27,021 nucleotides of DNA from the NCBI GenBank assembly GCA_009746045.1, contig RPFO01000689.1, forward strand, positions 1 to 27,021, in the 5' to 3' direction. Below, piece by piece: positions 9,504 through 18,201 of the stretch. The position numbers and the translations under genes are program-made. Origin of the DNA: Mesostigma viride (taxonomy: Eukaryota > Streptophyta > Mesostigmatophyceae > Mesostigmatales > Mesostigmataceae). Each line of letters begins with the position of its first letter. The stretch's first letter is position 1. Below the pieces are notes generated by a model that saw only the letters and a list, made by a program, of their open reading frames with translations, did not search any database and had not been told where the DNA came from.

Positions 9504-10121
9504 TCAGTCGCATAATCGATTCGCGTCAGTCACGCACTCGAACTTGTACTCCTGCCCCAGCGCGGACATCACCTCACGAACCGCTTTCTCAAACTCGTCA
9601 ACACCGTCGGGTCCCCACTCATGCACGTATTCCCTCAACCAGAACATGCAATCTCCAGCAGACACGAACAGCCGGTCGATGATCAGGTCAGTGTGATGCT
9701 TGAAGTACTTGCCGTCCTTCAAGATGACCCATTCGAACCGTCCCACCTCCCCTAAACCCTTAAACCCTTCTCCCCTCTCATATGGCCGCGTCATCTGTAT
9801 CCAACTTTCATTACCATCAGCATCGATCGACTGAAAACAAATTGGGCTGGGTATTGATGGATCATAGGGCCTTATAGCACCACACCTCACAAGCACCTCC
9901 TCAAATGGCTCTACGGTCGGGTTTGGGAGTCCCCGACCCTCGATATTGAAAACAAGAGCCGCGGCCTTCGCGACATCCGGTTTCAAAAGAGACCTTTCAC
10001 CCTCCTTGGGCTTAAAATCCAGCTTAATGTCCGGCAGAAGCCTGAGCGCGCTCTTAACCACTCCCAGAAGCCTGTCTTCCAAGTTGATCCACTCGCCCCC
10101 CTCCGTCCTGTAGAACGTCAT
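9504..10121 (-). CDS. Hypothetical protein, 205 aa
   Basis: Not recognised. The product begins MTFYRTEGGEWINLEDRL and carries a lysine-rich stretch (LDFKPKEGERSLLKPD). Its central part is rich in aromatic and proline residues, and its second half (GRFEWVILKDGKYFKHHTDL) looks globular. The C-terminus, EFEKAVREVMSALGQEYKF followed by -NRLCD, is amphipathic. No signal peptide, transmembrane segment or zinc motif is seen. The ATG at 10121 is chosen because an upstream in-frame TTG is a less likely eukaryotic start, and because the palindrome then lies 42 nt upstream. Its 5' flank is a duplicate of that of the 8420 gene although the encoded proteins differ. A degenerate copy of its own C-terminal codons lies at 10405-10490. 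Confidence 0.7.
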   Translation of the reverse strand: MTFYRTEGGEWINLEDRLLGVVKSALRLLPDIKLDFKPKEGERSLLKPDVAKAAALVFNIEGRGLPNPTVEPFEEVLVRCGAIRPYDPSIPSPICFQSIDADGNESWIQMTRPYERGEGFKGLGEVGRFEWVILKDGKYFKHHTDLIIDRLFVSAGDCMFWLREYVHEWGPDGVDEFEKAVREVMSALGQEYKFECVTDANRLCD

Positions 10122-10163
10122 CTGCAACCCACCGACACCGTTTGATATACATTTCTCACCGTC

Positions 10164-10173
10164 AACGGCCGTT
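10164..10173 (-). promoter_or_regulatory. AACGGCCGTT palindrome upstream of the 9504 gene
   Basis: Perfect core, 42 nt before the ATG at 10121, in the same sequence context as the site at 9244. Confidence 0.6.
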
Positions 10174-10242
10174 GGCTTGAAAAAACAACAAGAATTTTAA
10201 GATTTATTACGCGCACAAATCACACACTAGTTTTCAGTCTCC

Positions 10243-10375
10243 AACGGCCGTTGGCGCACGAAAAATGTTTTATTATGCATTTATTAATTACATCCATGGT
10301 GCCACGTGGCAAACCACACCCTACTTCCGGTTGCAAAGAAAATCAAACCCTAATTTGCAAGTTCCAACGGCCGTT
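10243..10375. promoter_or_regulatory. Two AACGGCCGTT palindromes and a G-box, copy B
   Basis: Palindromes are at 10243-10252 and 10366-10375, and the G-box GCCACGTGGC at 10301-10310. They lie between the MYND gene stop and the start of the 9504 gene. Confidence 0.5.
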
Positions 10376-10404
10376 GGCGCAAGAAAATCACACCCAAAAT
10401 TTCT

Positions 10405-10490
10405 TCAGTCGCAGAATCCATTCCCCTCACGCAGTCGAACAGGGGTACTGTTCCCCCAGCGCGGACATCGCCTCACAAATCGCCCTGGGG
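10405..10490 (-). pseudogene. Relic C-terminus of a second 9504-like gene
   Basis: The minus strand reads CEAMSALGEQY, matching REVMSALGQEY of the 9504 product. It then shifts frame and ends NGFCD-stop, matching NRLCD-stop. It sits just downstream of the MYND gene, at the position expected if a duplicated 9504-like gene had its body replaced or lost. Confidence 0.6.
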
Positions 10491-10505
10491 TACGATTTAG
10501 TCCCC

Positions 10506-11296
10506 TCAAAAAACCTTGAACATTTCACCTTTGAACTTGAAATGCACTTCACCCCCCATCCGAATTACAAGTCCGGCCAAATTGACACCAGACCAGCTGT
10601 CTGTAACGTCGCCGTGCATAGTGCTGAGAGACTTTCTCGCCTCACGATACTTGTTACACCACTTCTTGTGTTCCTCCCAGTCCGCACGCTGGCATTCGGC
10701 AGCACAATACCGGACGTCTCGACAACCCCCGCACTTGCGGTGGACACCCTCCATCACAGAGCACGCCTGATTCGAGCAACACTTTGGAAGCGAGCCCAGC
10801 ATCGGCCCTCCCACCCCCGGGAGAACGATCATCCGTGAAAACGTCAATTTCACGGACTCGGAATTCCCGAATGTAAAATGGAAACCTTCAAACCCCCCCC
10901 CTCTACTCTCGCCGATACGGTCAATCTCGGCTGCGCCTCACTCGCGTCTGGAAATTTCCCCCACTGGTCTTTCTCCCACTGGTCCCACCCAACCTTTCCG
11001 ACATACGACACCAAAAGTCGAAACTCGACGTCTCGATTGAGTGGAACCCGATCCGCCGGCGTGGGCTTGTAGAATCCGCCAGCCAAGGCGAAGTACATGT
11101 CCAGCAACTGGAGATTAATCTGTCGTCCTACTGAGGCGAACGAGTCATACACGACCAAAACCGCAAACTGGCGACCCAGGCGCTTCTCGTGCTGCCGTAC
11201 CCATCCGTGGATCTCGCGAGCCCGGTTAAGTACGTTTGCTGCCACGCAGGCAATCGCAGCGCGGGTCGAAGATTCCAGCTCGCCCGTCTCCGCCAT
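10506..11296 (-). CDS. MYND zinc-finger protein, frame-disrupted (paralogue of 19763)
   Basis: The C-terminal MYND finger is clear: CCSNQAC, then CGGCRDVRYCAAEC, QRADWEEHKKWC, with all expected Cys and His ligands. MYND fingers bind short proline-containing peptides in partner proteins and often occur in transcriptional regulators. The N-terminal part starts MAETGELESS at 11296 and contains GRQFAVLVVYDSF and FRLLVSYVGK, which align with GRHLAVLLAFDSF and FRLLVSFITK in the intact paralogue. The frame breaks at a nine-base G-run (plus 10893-10901). With one more G the reading continues GGGFEGFHFTFGNSE into the MYND frame and gives 263 residues, against 258 in the paralogue. A second, GTG-initiated protein is less likely. 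The palindrome lies 56 nt upstream and is the first unit of the 208-bp array; CACGTG is at 11317-11322. Confidence 0.78.
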
Positions 11297-11333
11297 CCCT
11301 CCCCTGCGCCAATTGGCACGTGCGTAATACGTA

Positions 11334-13893
11334 AGTAATGTTTTTCAAGTCTAACGGCCGTTGGCTCACAACCCCCCTGTGGGAAGGGTGGATGCCTTAC
11401 GAACCATTCAACCACATCTTTATGCTCAGCTAGATTTTTGGAGGCCTTTCTTGGAAGGCACATGGTAATAACCATCACTAAGCTGCATAAAAGACACATC
11501 CTGCCTTACTGCCACCAAATGAAACGAATGAAATGCACATGGTAATGTTTTTCAAGTCTAACGGCCGTTGGCTCACAACCCCCCTGTGGGAAGGGTGGAT
11601 GCCTTACGAACCATCCAACCACATCTTTATGCTCAGCTAGATTTTTGGAGGCCTTTCTTGGAAGGCACATGGTAATAACCATCACTAAGCTGCATGAAAG
11701 ACACATCCTGCCTTACTGCCACCAAATGAAAAGAATGAAATGCACATGATAATGTTTTTCCAATTCCAACGGCCGTTGGCTCACAACCCCCCTGTGGGAA
11801 GGGTGGATGCCTTACGAACCAGTCAAGCCCCATCTTTATGCTCAGCTAGATTTTTTGGAGGCCTTTCTAGGAGAAAAATGGTAAATAGCCACCACTAAGC
11901 TGCATAAAAGACACATCCTGCCTTATTGCCACCCAATTAAACGAATGAAATGCACATGGTAATTTTTTCAAGTCCAACGGCCGTTGGCTCACAACCCCCG
12001 TGTGGGAAGGGTGGATGCCTTACGAACCATTCAACCACATCTTTATGCTCAGCTAGATTTTTGGAGGCCTTTCTTTGAAGGCACATGGTAATAACAATCA
12101 CTAAGCTGCATGAAAGACACATCCTGCATTATTGCCACCAAATGAAACGAATGAAATGCACATTTTATTGTATTTCCAATTCCAACGGCCGTTTGCTCAC
12201 AACCCCCCTGTGGGAAGGGTGGATGCCTTACGAACCATTCAACCACATCTTTATGCTCAGCTAGATTTTTGGAGGCCTTTCTTGGAATAAAAATGGTAAT
12301 AGCCACCACAAAGCTGAATGAAAGATACATCCTGGCTGATTGCCAACCCACTCAAAGGAATGAAATGCACATGATAATGTTTTTCAAGTCCAACGGCCGT
12401 TGGCTCACAACCCCCCTGTGGGAAGGGTGGATGCCTTACGAACCAGTCAACCACATCTTTATGCTCAGCTAGATTTTTGGAGGCCTTTCTTGGAAGAAAA
12501 ATGGTAATAGCCACCACTAAGCTGAATGAAAGACACATCCTGGCTGATTGCCACCCACTCAAACGAATGAAATGCACATGATAATGTTTTTCAAGTCCAA
12601 CGGCCGTTGGCTCACAACCCCCCTGGGAAGGGTGGATGCCTTACGAACCAGTCAACCACATCTTTATGCTCAGCTAGATTTTTGGAGGCCTTTCTTGGAA
12701 GAAAAATGGTAATAGCCACACTAAGCTGCATGAAAGACACATCCTGCTATTGCCACCCAATGAAACGAATGAAATGCACATGATAATGTTTTTCAAGTCC
12801 AACGGCCGTTGGCTCACAACCCCCCTGTGGGAAGGGTGGATGCCTTACGAACCAGTCAAGCCCCATCTTTATGCTCAGCTAGTTTTTTTTGAGGCCTTTC
12901 TAGGAGAAAAATGGTAAATAGCCACCACTAAGCTCATAAAAGACACATCCTGCCTTATTCCCACCCAAGTAAACGAATGAAATGCACATGATAATGTTTT
13001 TCAAGTCTAACGGCCGTTGGCTCACAACCCCCCTATGGGAAGGGTGGATGCCTTACGAACCAGTCAACCACATCTTTATGCTCAGCTAGATTTTTGGAGG
13101 CCTTTTGGAAGAAAAATGGTAAATAGCCATCACTAAGCTGCATGAAAGACACATCCTGCCTTATTGCCACCCAATGAAAAGAATGAAATGCACATGGTAA
13201 TGTTTTTCCAATTCCAACGGCCGTTGGCTCACAACCCCCCTCTGGGAAGGGTGGATGCCTTACGAACCAGTCAACCACATCTTTATGCTCAGCTAGATTT
13301 TTGGAGGCCTTTCTTGGAAGGCACATGGTAATAACCTTCACTAAGCTGCATGAAAGACGCATCCTGCCTTACTGCCACCAAATGAAAAGAATCAAATGCA
13401 CATGATAATGTTTTTCCAATTCCAACGGCCGTTGGCTCACAACCCCCCTGTGGGAAGGGTGGATGCCTTACGAACCATTCAACCACATCTTTATGCTCAG
13501 CTATATTTTTGGAGGCCTTTCTTGGAAGAAAAATGGTAAATAGCCACCACTAAGCTGCATGAAAGACACATCCTGCCTTATTGCCACCCAATGAAACGAA
13601 TGAAATGCACATGATAATGTTTTTCCAATTCCAACGGCCGTTGGCTCACAACCCCCCTCTGGGAAGGGTGGATGCCTTACGAACCAGTCAAGCCCATCTT
13701 TATGCTCAGCTAGATTTTTTGGAGGCCTTTCTTGGAAGAAAAATGGTAATAGCCACCACTAAGCTGCATGAAAGACACATCCTGGCTGCTTGCCACCCTA
13801 TCAAACGAATAAAAAGCATAAGATAATGTTTTTCCAATTCCAACGGCCGTTGGCTCACAACCCCCTTCGGGTAGAGGCCTTACGGACCAGTCA
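11334..13893. repeat. 208-bp tandem array, 13 palindrome-bearing units
   Basis: Each unit begins at a palindrome core: 11353, 11560, 11768, 11976, 12184, 12392, 12599, 12801, 13009, 13216, 13424, 13633 and 13842. Spacing is 202-209 bp, mostly 207-208. All thirteen decamer cores are intact; only the outer base at 12194 is changed. The last unit is truncated near 13893. Two subtypes differ after GGAGGCCTTT: one carries GGAAGGCACATGGTAATAACC, the other GAAGAAAAATGGTAATAGCC, and they are interspersed. Since 208 is not a multiple of three, the minus-strand frames with repeated KNLAEHKDVV / WFVRHPPFP peptides are by-products and no protein is called. Confidence 0.97.
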
Positions 13894-14244
13894 GAAATAG
13901 TGTCCACCAAGCTGTTCCCCCACACCCACAGTTGTCCTTGTCCACATACCTTTCCAGTACAGTTGTCCTCAGCTTCTCAGCAACGGGCGACTCCTCTCCT
14001 TGCTGCCTTGACAGATATCACATAAACAAAACACGATCACGAGAGCATCAGGATTGTTAGAGGTTTCCTCCATCGCAAAACCGTAAGATACACACACCTC
14101 AAAAACCAACTTTCTTGTCCTCCCAAATAACATATGTTTTTAAATGTAAAATAAATCACATTCATATTCTGTCACTTGATTTAACCACACAATTTTTCAG
14201 GTCCAACGCCCGTTGGCATTACGCCTCTTCCCGGTAAAAGAGTA
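13894..14244. other. Spacer with one imperfect palindrome
   Basis: No gene is seen. AACGCCCGTT at 14205-14214 is a one-base variant of the palindrome in the usual flank context (CAGGTCC before, GGCATTAC after). Confidence 0.6.
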
Positions 14245-14245
14245 T

Positions 14246-14457
14246 TTATTGCTCCAACCCCACAAAAAACTCGTTCCGGACCTGATCGAAGCGAAGAGCA
14301 CTGCCAGGGATCGGAGTCGAGCCAGATTTGTGTGCGGAACATGATGGCTGGCCTACCTCACTCCCCAACATCAATGTGGACCTGGGTTCGAACCCTGTCA
14401 GTGCTATTCGCTTCGAACAGTTCCGGAACGAGTTTTTTGTGGGTGTGGAGAAATAAT
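14246..14457. mobile_element. Foldback (inverted-repeat) element with Pol III B-box-like motif
   Basis: The arms 14259-14280 and 14422-14443 are perfectly complementary over 22 bases (core ACTCGTTCCGGA). Pairing continues inward with one mismatch through GAAGCGAAGAGCACTG (right side CAGTGCTATTCGCTTC) and outward, imperfectly, to about 14246 and 14457. The interior carries GGTTCGAACCC at 14385-14395, which fits the B-box consensus of Pol III genes and tRNA T-arms, directly followed by CAGTGCT that pairs with AGCACTG at 14297-14303. The T-stem is weak and no full cloverleaf can be drawn, so a functional tRNA is not called. A tRNA-derived MITE or SINE-like element is more likely. Confidence 0.65.
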
Positions 14458-14573
14458 GTCGACATTTTCGGTGACTGTTCAGCCTAAAAAAATCACAAGC
14501 AGATGCGACGGCCCCTCCATTAAACAAATTATCCACCACTGTTGCGCTACACTAGCAATGTTTGTCAAGGTCC

Positions 14574-14681
14574 AACGGCCGTTGGCATCAAATAAATCAC
14601 AACCATTGGTCACTCCATTTAACAAAATACCCACAACTTTTTAACCACACTAGAAATGTTTTTTGAGGTCCAACGGCCGTT
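14574..14681. promoter_or_regulatory. Two AACGGCCGTT palindromes
   Basis: Perfect cores at 14574-14583 and 14672-14681, both in the usual orientation of flanks. No gene starts nearby on either strand, so they may be relics or part of a dispersed repeat. Confidence 0.4.
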
Positions 14682-14770
14682 GGAATCCAAAAAATGCCGA
14701 ATTCATGTCAAATTTATATATATGTGACAGTTGACAGAATTAGAGATAATTAAATTATCAAACCCAGCTT

Positions 14771-14967
14771 TAGAATTCAATATTAGAATTCAAAATTTAT
14801 TAATGAAGTTTATCTTTCACCATTCAACCTCAACATTAAGTCCCCTTTGTGTTTTATTGAATTATTTAGCCATCAGCTTTACACATCAGCAAAAATTGGC
14901 GAATTTCATTCAATATTAGAATTCAAAATTTATGAATGAAATTTATGTTTCATCATTCAACCTCTTC
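14771..14967. repeat. Direct duplication of the F-box gene 3' end
   Basis: 14771-14834 and 14903-14967 share ATTCAATATTAGAATTCAAA and CATTCAACCTC, offset by 133 bp. The second copy contains the last codons and stop of the F-box gene; the first lies in its 3' flank. A candidate poly(A) signal (TTTATT, AATAAA on the minus strand) is at 14796-14801. Confidence 0.85.
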
Positions 14968-15900
14968 AGAATCCTCATCCAAACACAACATCATGTCCCC
15001 TTTCCACTTGTACATACTACTCTCGGCCAAATACAGCAAGCGTGCCTTCTTCCCCCCAAAAAACTTGAGATAATCCGGTGTGAAGATTGTTCCGCTGAGG
15101 ACCTGCATAGCTAACTCCACCAAAACGCTTGCCATATCCTCCTCCCTACACCTCCTCTCTAATAAGGCCTTCATGTCTGCGTTCTCATCAAATCCCATGA
15201 TCAGAACTGCACATGCCATTCCTCCCCCCTCCAGAGGCAGCCCCTCCAAAAGCTTCACCCATTCTGCCTCCCTACGCGCTCTCCTCCCCGGAGGAAAAAA
15301 AATGTCCTCATCCGGGTCATAAGGAGTATCGCAGAACCAGAAAATGCTCCTTAACCCCCATAGTTCATAATTATCGTACAAGTCATCCATTTCCTTTCCC
15401 AATTGGCGTAAGCGAGCTGTCCACCCCCTCCAATTCCTCTCCAACACACGTCTCCTCTCAGCACGCTCGGACCTGAACAACCCTCCCATCGTCCTTGCTC
15501 GTGCATGTCCCTCTGGTGCTGGCTGGCGTCCTAACACCTCCTCAACTTCTTCACAATATACCTTAAAATACATTCCCCTTGTGACGAGTGTGTAGGGGGT
15601 GATATCAGCGCTTGCACACTTTACTTGCCCGCCATACAATTCTCGGAAAAGAGACTCAGTTATCAATGTACGAGGACCATCCCCGAATGCGTCCACGAAC
15701 CCAGAAATTAACTTAAAGCTGAATTGGGGTTCATACCTCCCCGACACCGCTTCCCTAGCCCCTCTACAAACTGCTTCAAAGCGGGCTACGTCGGGCGCCT
15801 CCATAAAAGCTGCGACTTCGGTCCAAATTTCCCACGGCAGTGAGATATCCCCTTCCATTATCGGCCCCGACGTCAAACTTGTCCCCTCTGCACATAACAT
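14953..15900 (-). CDS. F-box-like protein, 315 aa (or 301 aa)
   Basis: The N-terminus contains an F-box-like segment: ISLPWEIWTEVAAFM followed by PDVARFEAVCRGAREAV. This matches the family pattern of Leu-Pro, a hydrophobic helix, an Asp and then VCR. F-box proteins bind SKP1 and bring substrates to SCF ubiquitin ligases. The rest carries no recognised repeat: a Phe-rich segment, a long basic/charged helical region (ERAERRRVLERNWRGWTARL), an aromatic stretch (GLRSIFWFCDTPYDPDEDIF) and a mixed C-terminus ending in acidic EDSEEVE. No leucine-rich, kelch or WD repeats are obvious, so the substrate-binding part is unknown. ATGs exist at 15900 and at 15858; the second would place the F-box at residue 3 onward. 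The palindrome at 15982 is 81 or 123 nt upstream. Confidence 0.75.
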   Translation of the reverse strand: MLCAEGTSLTSGPIMEGDISLPWEIWTEVAAFMEAPDVARFEAVCRGAREAVSGRYEPQFSFKLISGFVDAFGDGPRTLITESLFRELYGGQVKCASADITPYTLVTRGMYFKVYCEEVEEVLGRQPAPEGHARARTMGGLFRSERAERRRVLERNWRGWTARLRQLGKEMDDLYDNYELWGLRSIFWFCDTPYDPDEDIFFPPGRRARREAEWVKLLEGLPLEGGGMACAVLIMGFDENADMKALLERRCREEDMASVLVELAMQVLSGTIFTPDYLKFFGGKKARLLYLAESSMYKWKGDMMLCLDEDSEEVE

Positions 15901-15981
15901 ACATCGACGTCCATCCTTAAAAAAAAATGAGGTTTTGTCGGAAAGAAAATATGCAAACGTTAGGCGAGGTTTCCAATCCCT

Positions 15982-15991
15982 AACGGCCGTT
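15982..15991 (-). promoter_or_regulatory. AACGGCCGTT palindrome upstream of the F-box gene
   Basis: Perfect core, with the outer flank TAACGGCCGTTGGG instead of CC...GG. It is followed 28 nt later by CAGTCGCAT, a string that also follows the palindrome at the 3' ends of the 8420 and 9504 genes. Confidence 0.5.
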
Positions 15992-16029
15992 GGGTCACTA
16001 ATTGTTGTTTAACCCACTACAGTCGCATG

Positions 16030-16907
16030 AGAGAAAACGAAAGTCAATTTTACATTGCATTACCGAAAGAGGCAACATTCGTTTCCCTTGAAAATTCAAG
16101 TACAACGGACGGCGCGCAAATTTCAGCGTACGGACTGATCCAGGACCGGATCGACCAAACCCGATCTGCCCAAATCTGCCCAAATCTTTCACTTCACGAG
16201 TCACTACCGGATCTGTACGGCACCTGCGGGCCGACTTCCTGATTCCGTGGACTCCGAGCATAGAACATTTTTTTCTGAGACGGCAGGCTTAGTCTTTAAA
16301 TTAGACCAACCTCGGGCAGTGTTCGATGGCATGGAAGCTCTTGCTGTCGTTTAAACGGCGCTGTCAATTAAGTCTGTTGGTTTTTAATTTTGACAGGACT
16401 CGCCCAGCATGTTTTCCGCATGTTTTTAGCTCCAGGAATTATAACAGCTGTAATATCACCAGTGGAATGCGGGAGGGGAGGTCGGGCTTAAGGAAAACTT
16501 TCTTTCGTTGTCATGCCACCATTCAAGCTCCGTGGTTACATGCACGACAGTGTAAGGCCCCTTCAAGAGAAGTTTCTGCGATCATAGACCGATAGTGCGC
16601 CACCGGTACTGGTAGAGAAATTTCATGCGTTTCTTGGAACGCCTATAGGCTTAATGACGGCTAGGCAAACGAGCTACTATCTCGCCCCGGCTAATCTATG
16701 AAACGTAAGTGTGCCGCCTTTCCCGTGCGCTTGCAAGTGTGGGGATCTCAGCGGGTCATTCGTTGTCACGTTTACGAAGCGTCTACCCATGTGTTCCATG
16801 GCAAACGCGGTGTGCCTGGCATCCGCAATGTGCTCTGAGCATGGGTGTGTTCGGCATTGGTCTCGGCCGCAGCTTGTCAGGCCCTGAGTCGCGATGCACG
16901 AAGCACG

Positions 16908-16941
<34 letters not shown>

Positions 16942-17236
16942 ATGACTCTTTGTGTCCGTAGCCAGTGTTGCCGCTTTAGTTCTGATGTATGACTTGCATC
17001 GCAGCACTTTGATATCAACACGGCTCACATTACCAGATTACTAGCAACACTGGTTACATGTTGCAAACTGCATTGGTATACAGATAATATTACAAATGCA
17101 AATAATCTGTACATAATATACAAAAGAGATGTCAATAATCTGCATTGAAGAAGATGCAGGTGTTTGACTGTGCATGGAGGCAAGAGCTGCTTGTTGATAG
17201 CAGCCACCGCCATGGGCTATGTTGTGTCGCTTTCAC
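16030..17236. other. Long non-coding stretch with a TG/CG microsatellite
   Basis: No gene with protein-like composition is seen on either strand. A TG run followed by CG dinucleotides lies at about 16908-16942. No tRNA or rRNA motif is recognised. Confidence 0.6.
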
Positions 17237-17373
17237 ATATATTTGCCCATCGTCATTTTCTTCAGCGCTGTAGTGCATGATGGCAGTGCCACAACAATCC
17301 ATGCCAATGATTTGTCATGATGGGGGGAAAGGATGACATTTCTACCTGGCTGTTTGACACGTGCATGCTTGAC
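17237..17373. repeat. Direct duplication flanking the microsatellite complex, left copy
   Basis: Shares with 18060-18201 the landmarks CATTTTCTTCA, GCAGTGCCACAACAATC, the GGGGGGAA run and CACGTGCATGC, in the same order and orientation, with many substitutions. The two copies bracket the simple-sequence complex. Confidence 0.85.
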
Positions 17374-17494
17374 TCGCTCACCCAGCCACTCCCTCCCTCA
17401 CGCACCCACGCAAGCAAGCACACCCACATCCACACTGTCCCACACACCCAAGCACGCACACCCACCCACCCAGACAGCCAGACACACACACATG

Positions 17495-17893
<399 letters not shown>

Positions 17894-18059
17894 CCATCAA
17901 ACATGCATGCACGTCTAGTGTCTCTCCATTTGAGCACCTGTCCTTACACCCCCGCAGTGGCAGCCAAGCGAGGAAGCAACCAAGGGACCAAGCGAACCCC
18001 CCAACTGCCCGACATCACCGGAATGTACCGTCCGGAATGTTCGTATGGCACGTTAATTG

Positions 18060-18201
18060 CACAAATACCTGCCCCACATTTTCTTCAACGCTATATAATG
18101 CATCATCGCAGTGCCACAACAATCTGGGCTCTGAGATATTGAATCATACGGGGGGGGAAGATGACAGGCATACCTGGATGTTTCACACGTGCATGCCTGA
18201 A
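18060..18201. repeat. Direct duplication flanking the microsatellite complex, right copy
   Basis: Counterpart of 17237-17373; diverged by substitutions and short indels but collinear throughout. Confidence 0.85.

Larger units (their letters stand above)
9204..9540. repeat. Segmental duplication, copy A
   Basis: This block matches 10123-10460 with many substitutions and small indels. Shared landmarks in order: CACCGTTTGATA, palindrome with TTGGCTTGAAA, palindrome with GGCGCACGAAAAATG, TTATGCATTTATT, GTGCCACGTGGC, AAATCAAACCCTAATTTGCA, palindrome, and CAGTCGCA. Copy A carries one more palindrome (9421) than copy B. It contains the 5' flank of the 8420 gene and the last codons of the 9504 gene. 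Confidence 0.88.
10123..10460. repeat. Segmental duplication, copy B
   Basis: Second copy of the block at 9204-9540. It starts just upstream of the ATG at 10121 and runs to the relic C-terminal codons upstream of the MYND gene stop. A palindrome present in copy A (9421) has been lost here, where the text reads CTACTTCCGGTTGCAAAG. Confidence 0.88.

Noticed and set aside
9734-9744. GGTTCGAAT on the minus strand as a tRNA B-box
   Set aside because: It lies inside the coding sequence of the 9504 gene (peptide GRFEW) with no matching acceptor sequences.
11506-13486. Minus-strand frames with WFVRHPPFP peptides in the 208-bp array
   Set aside because: Unit length is not a multiple of three, the frames end at each irregular unit, and the sequence is a satellite-like array.
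14297-14405. A functional tRNA gene
   Set aside because: The acceptor pairs and the T-loop look right, but the T-stem has a mismatch and two wobble pairs, and no D-arm or anticodon arm can be drawn in the remaining sequence.
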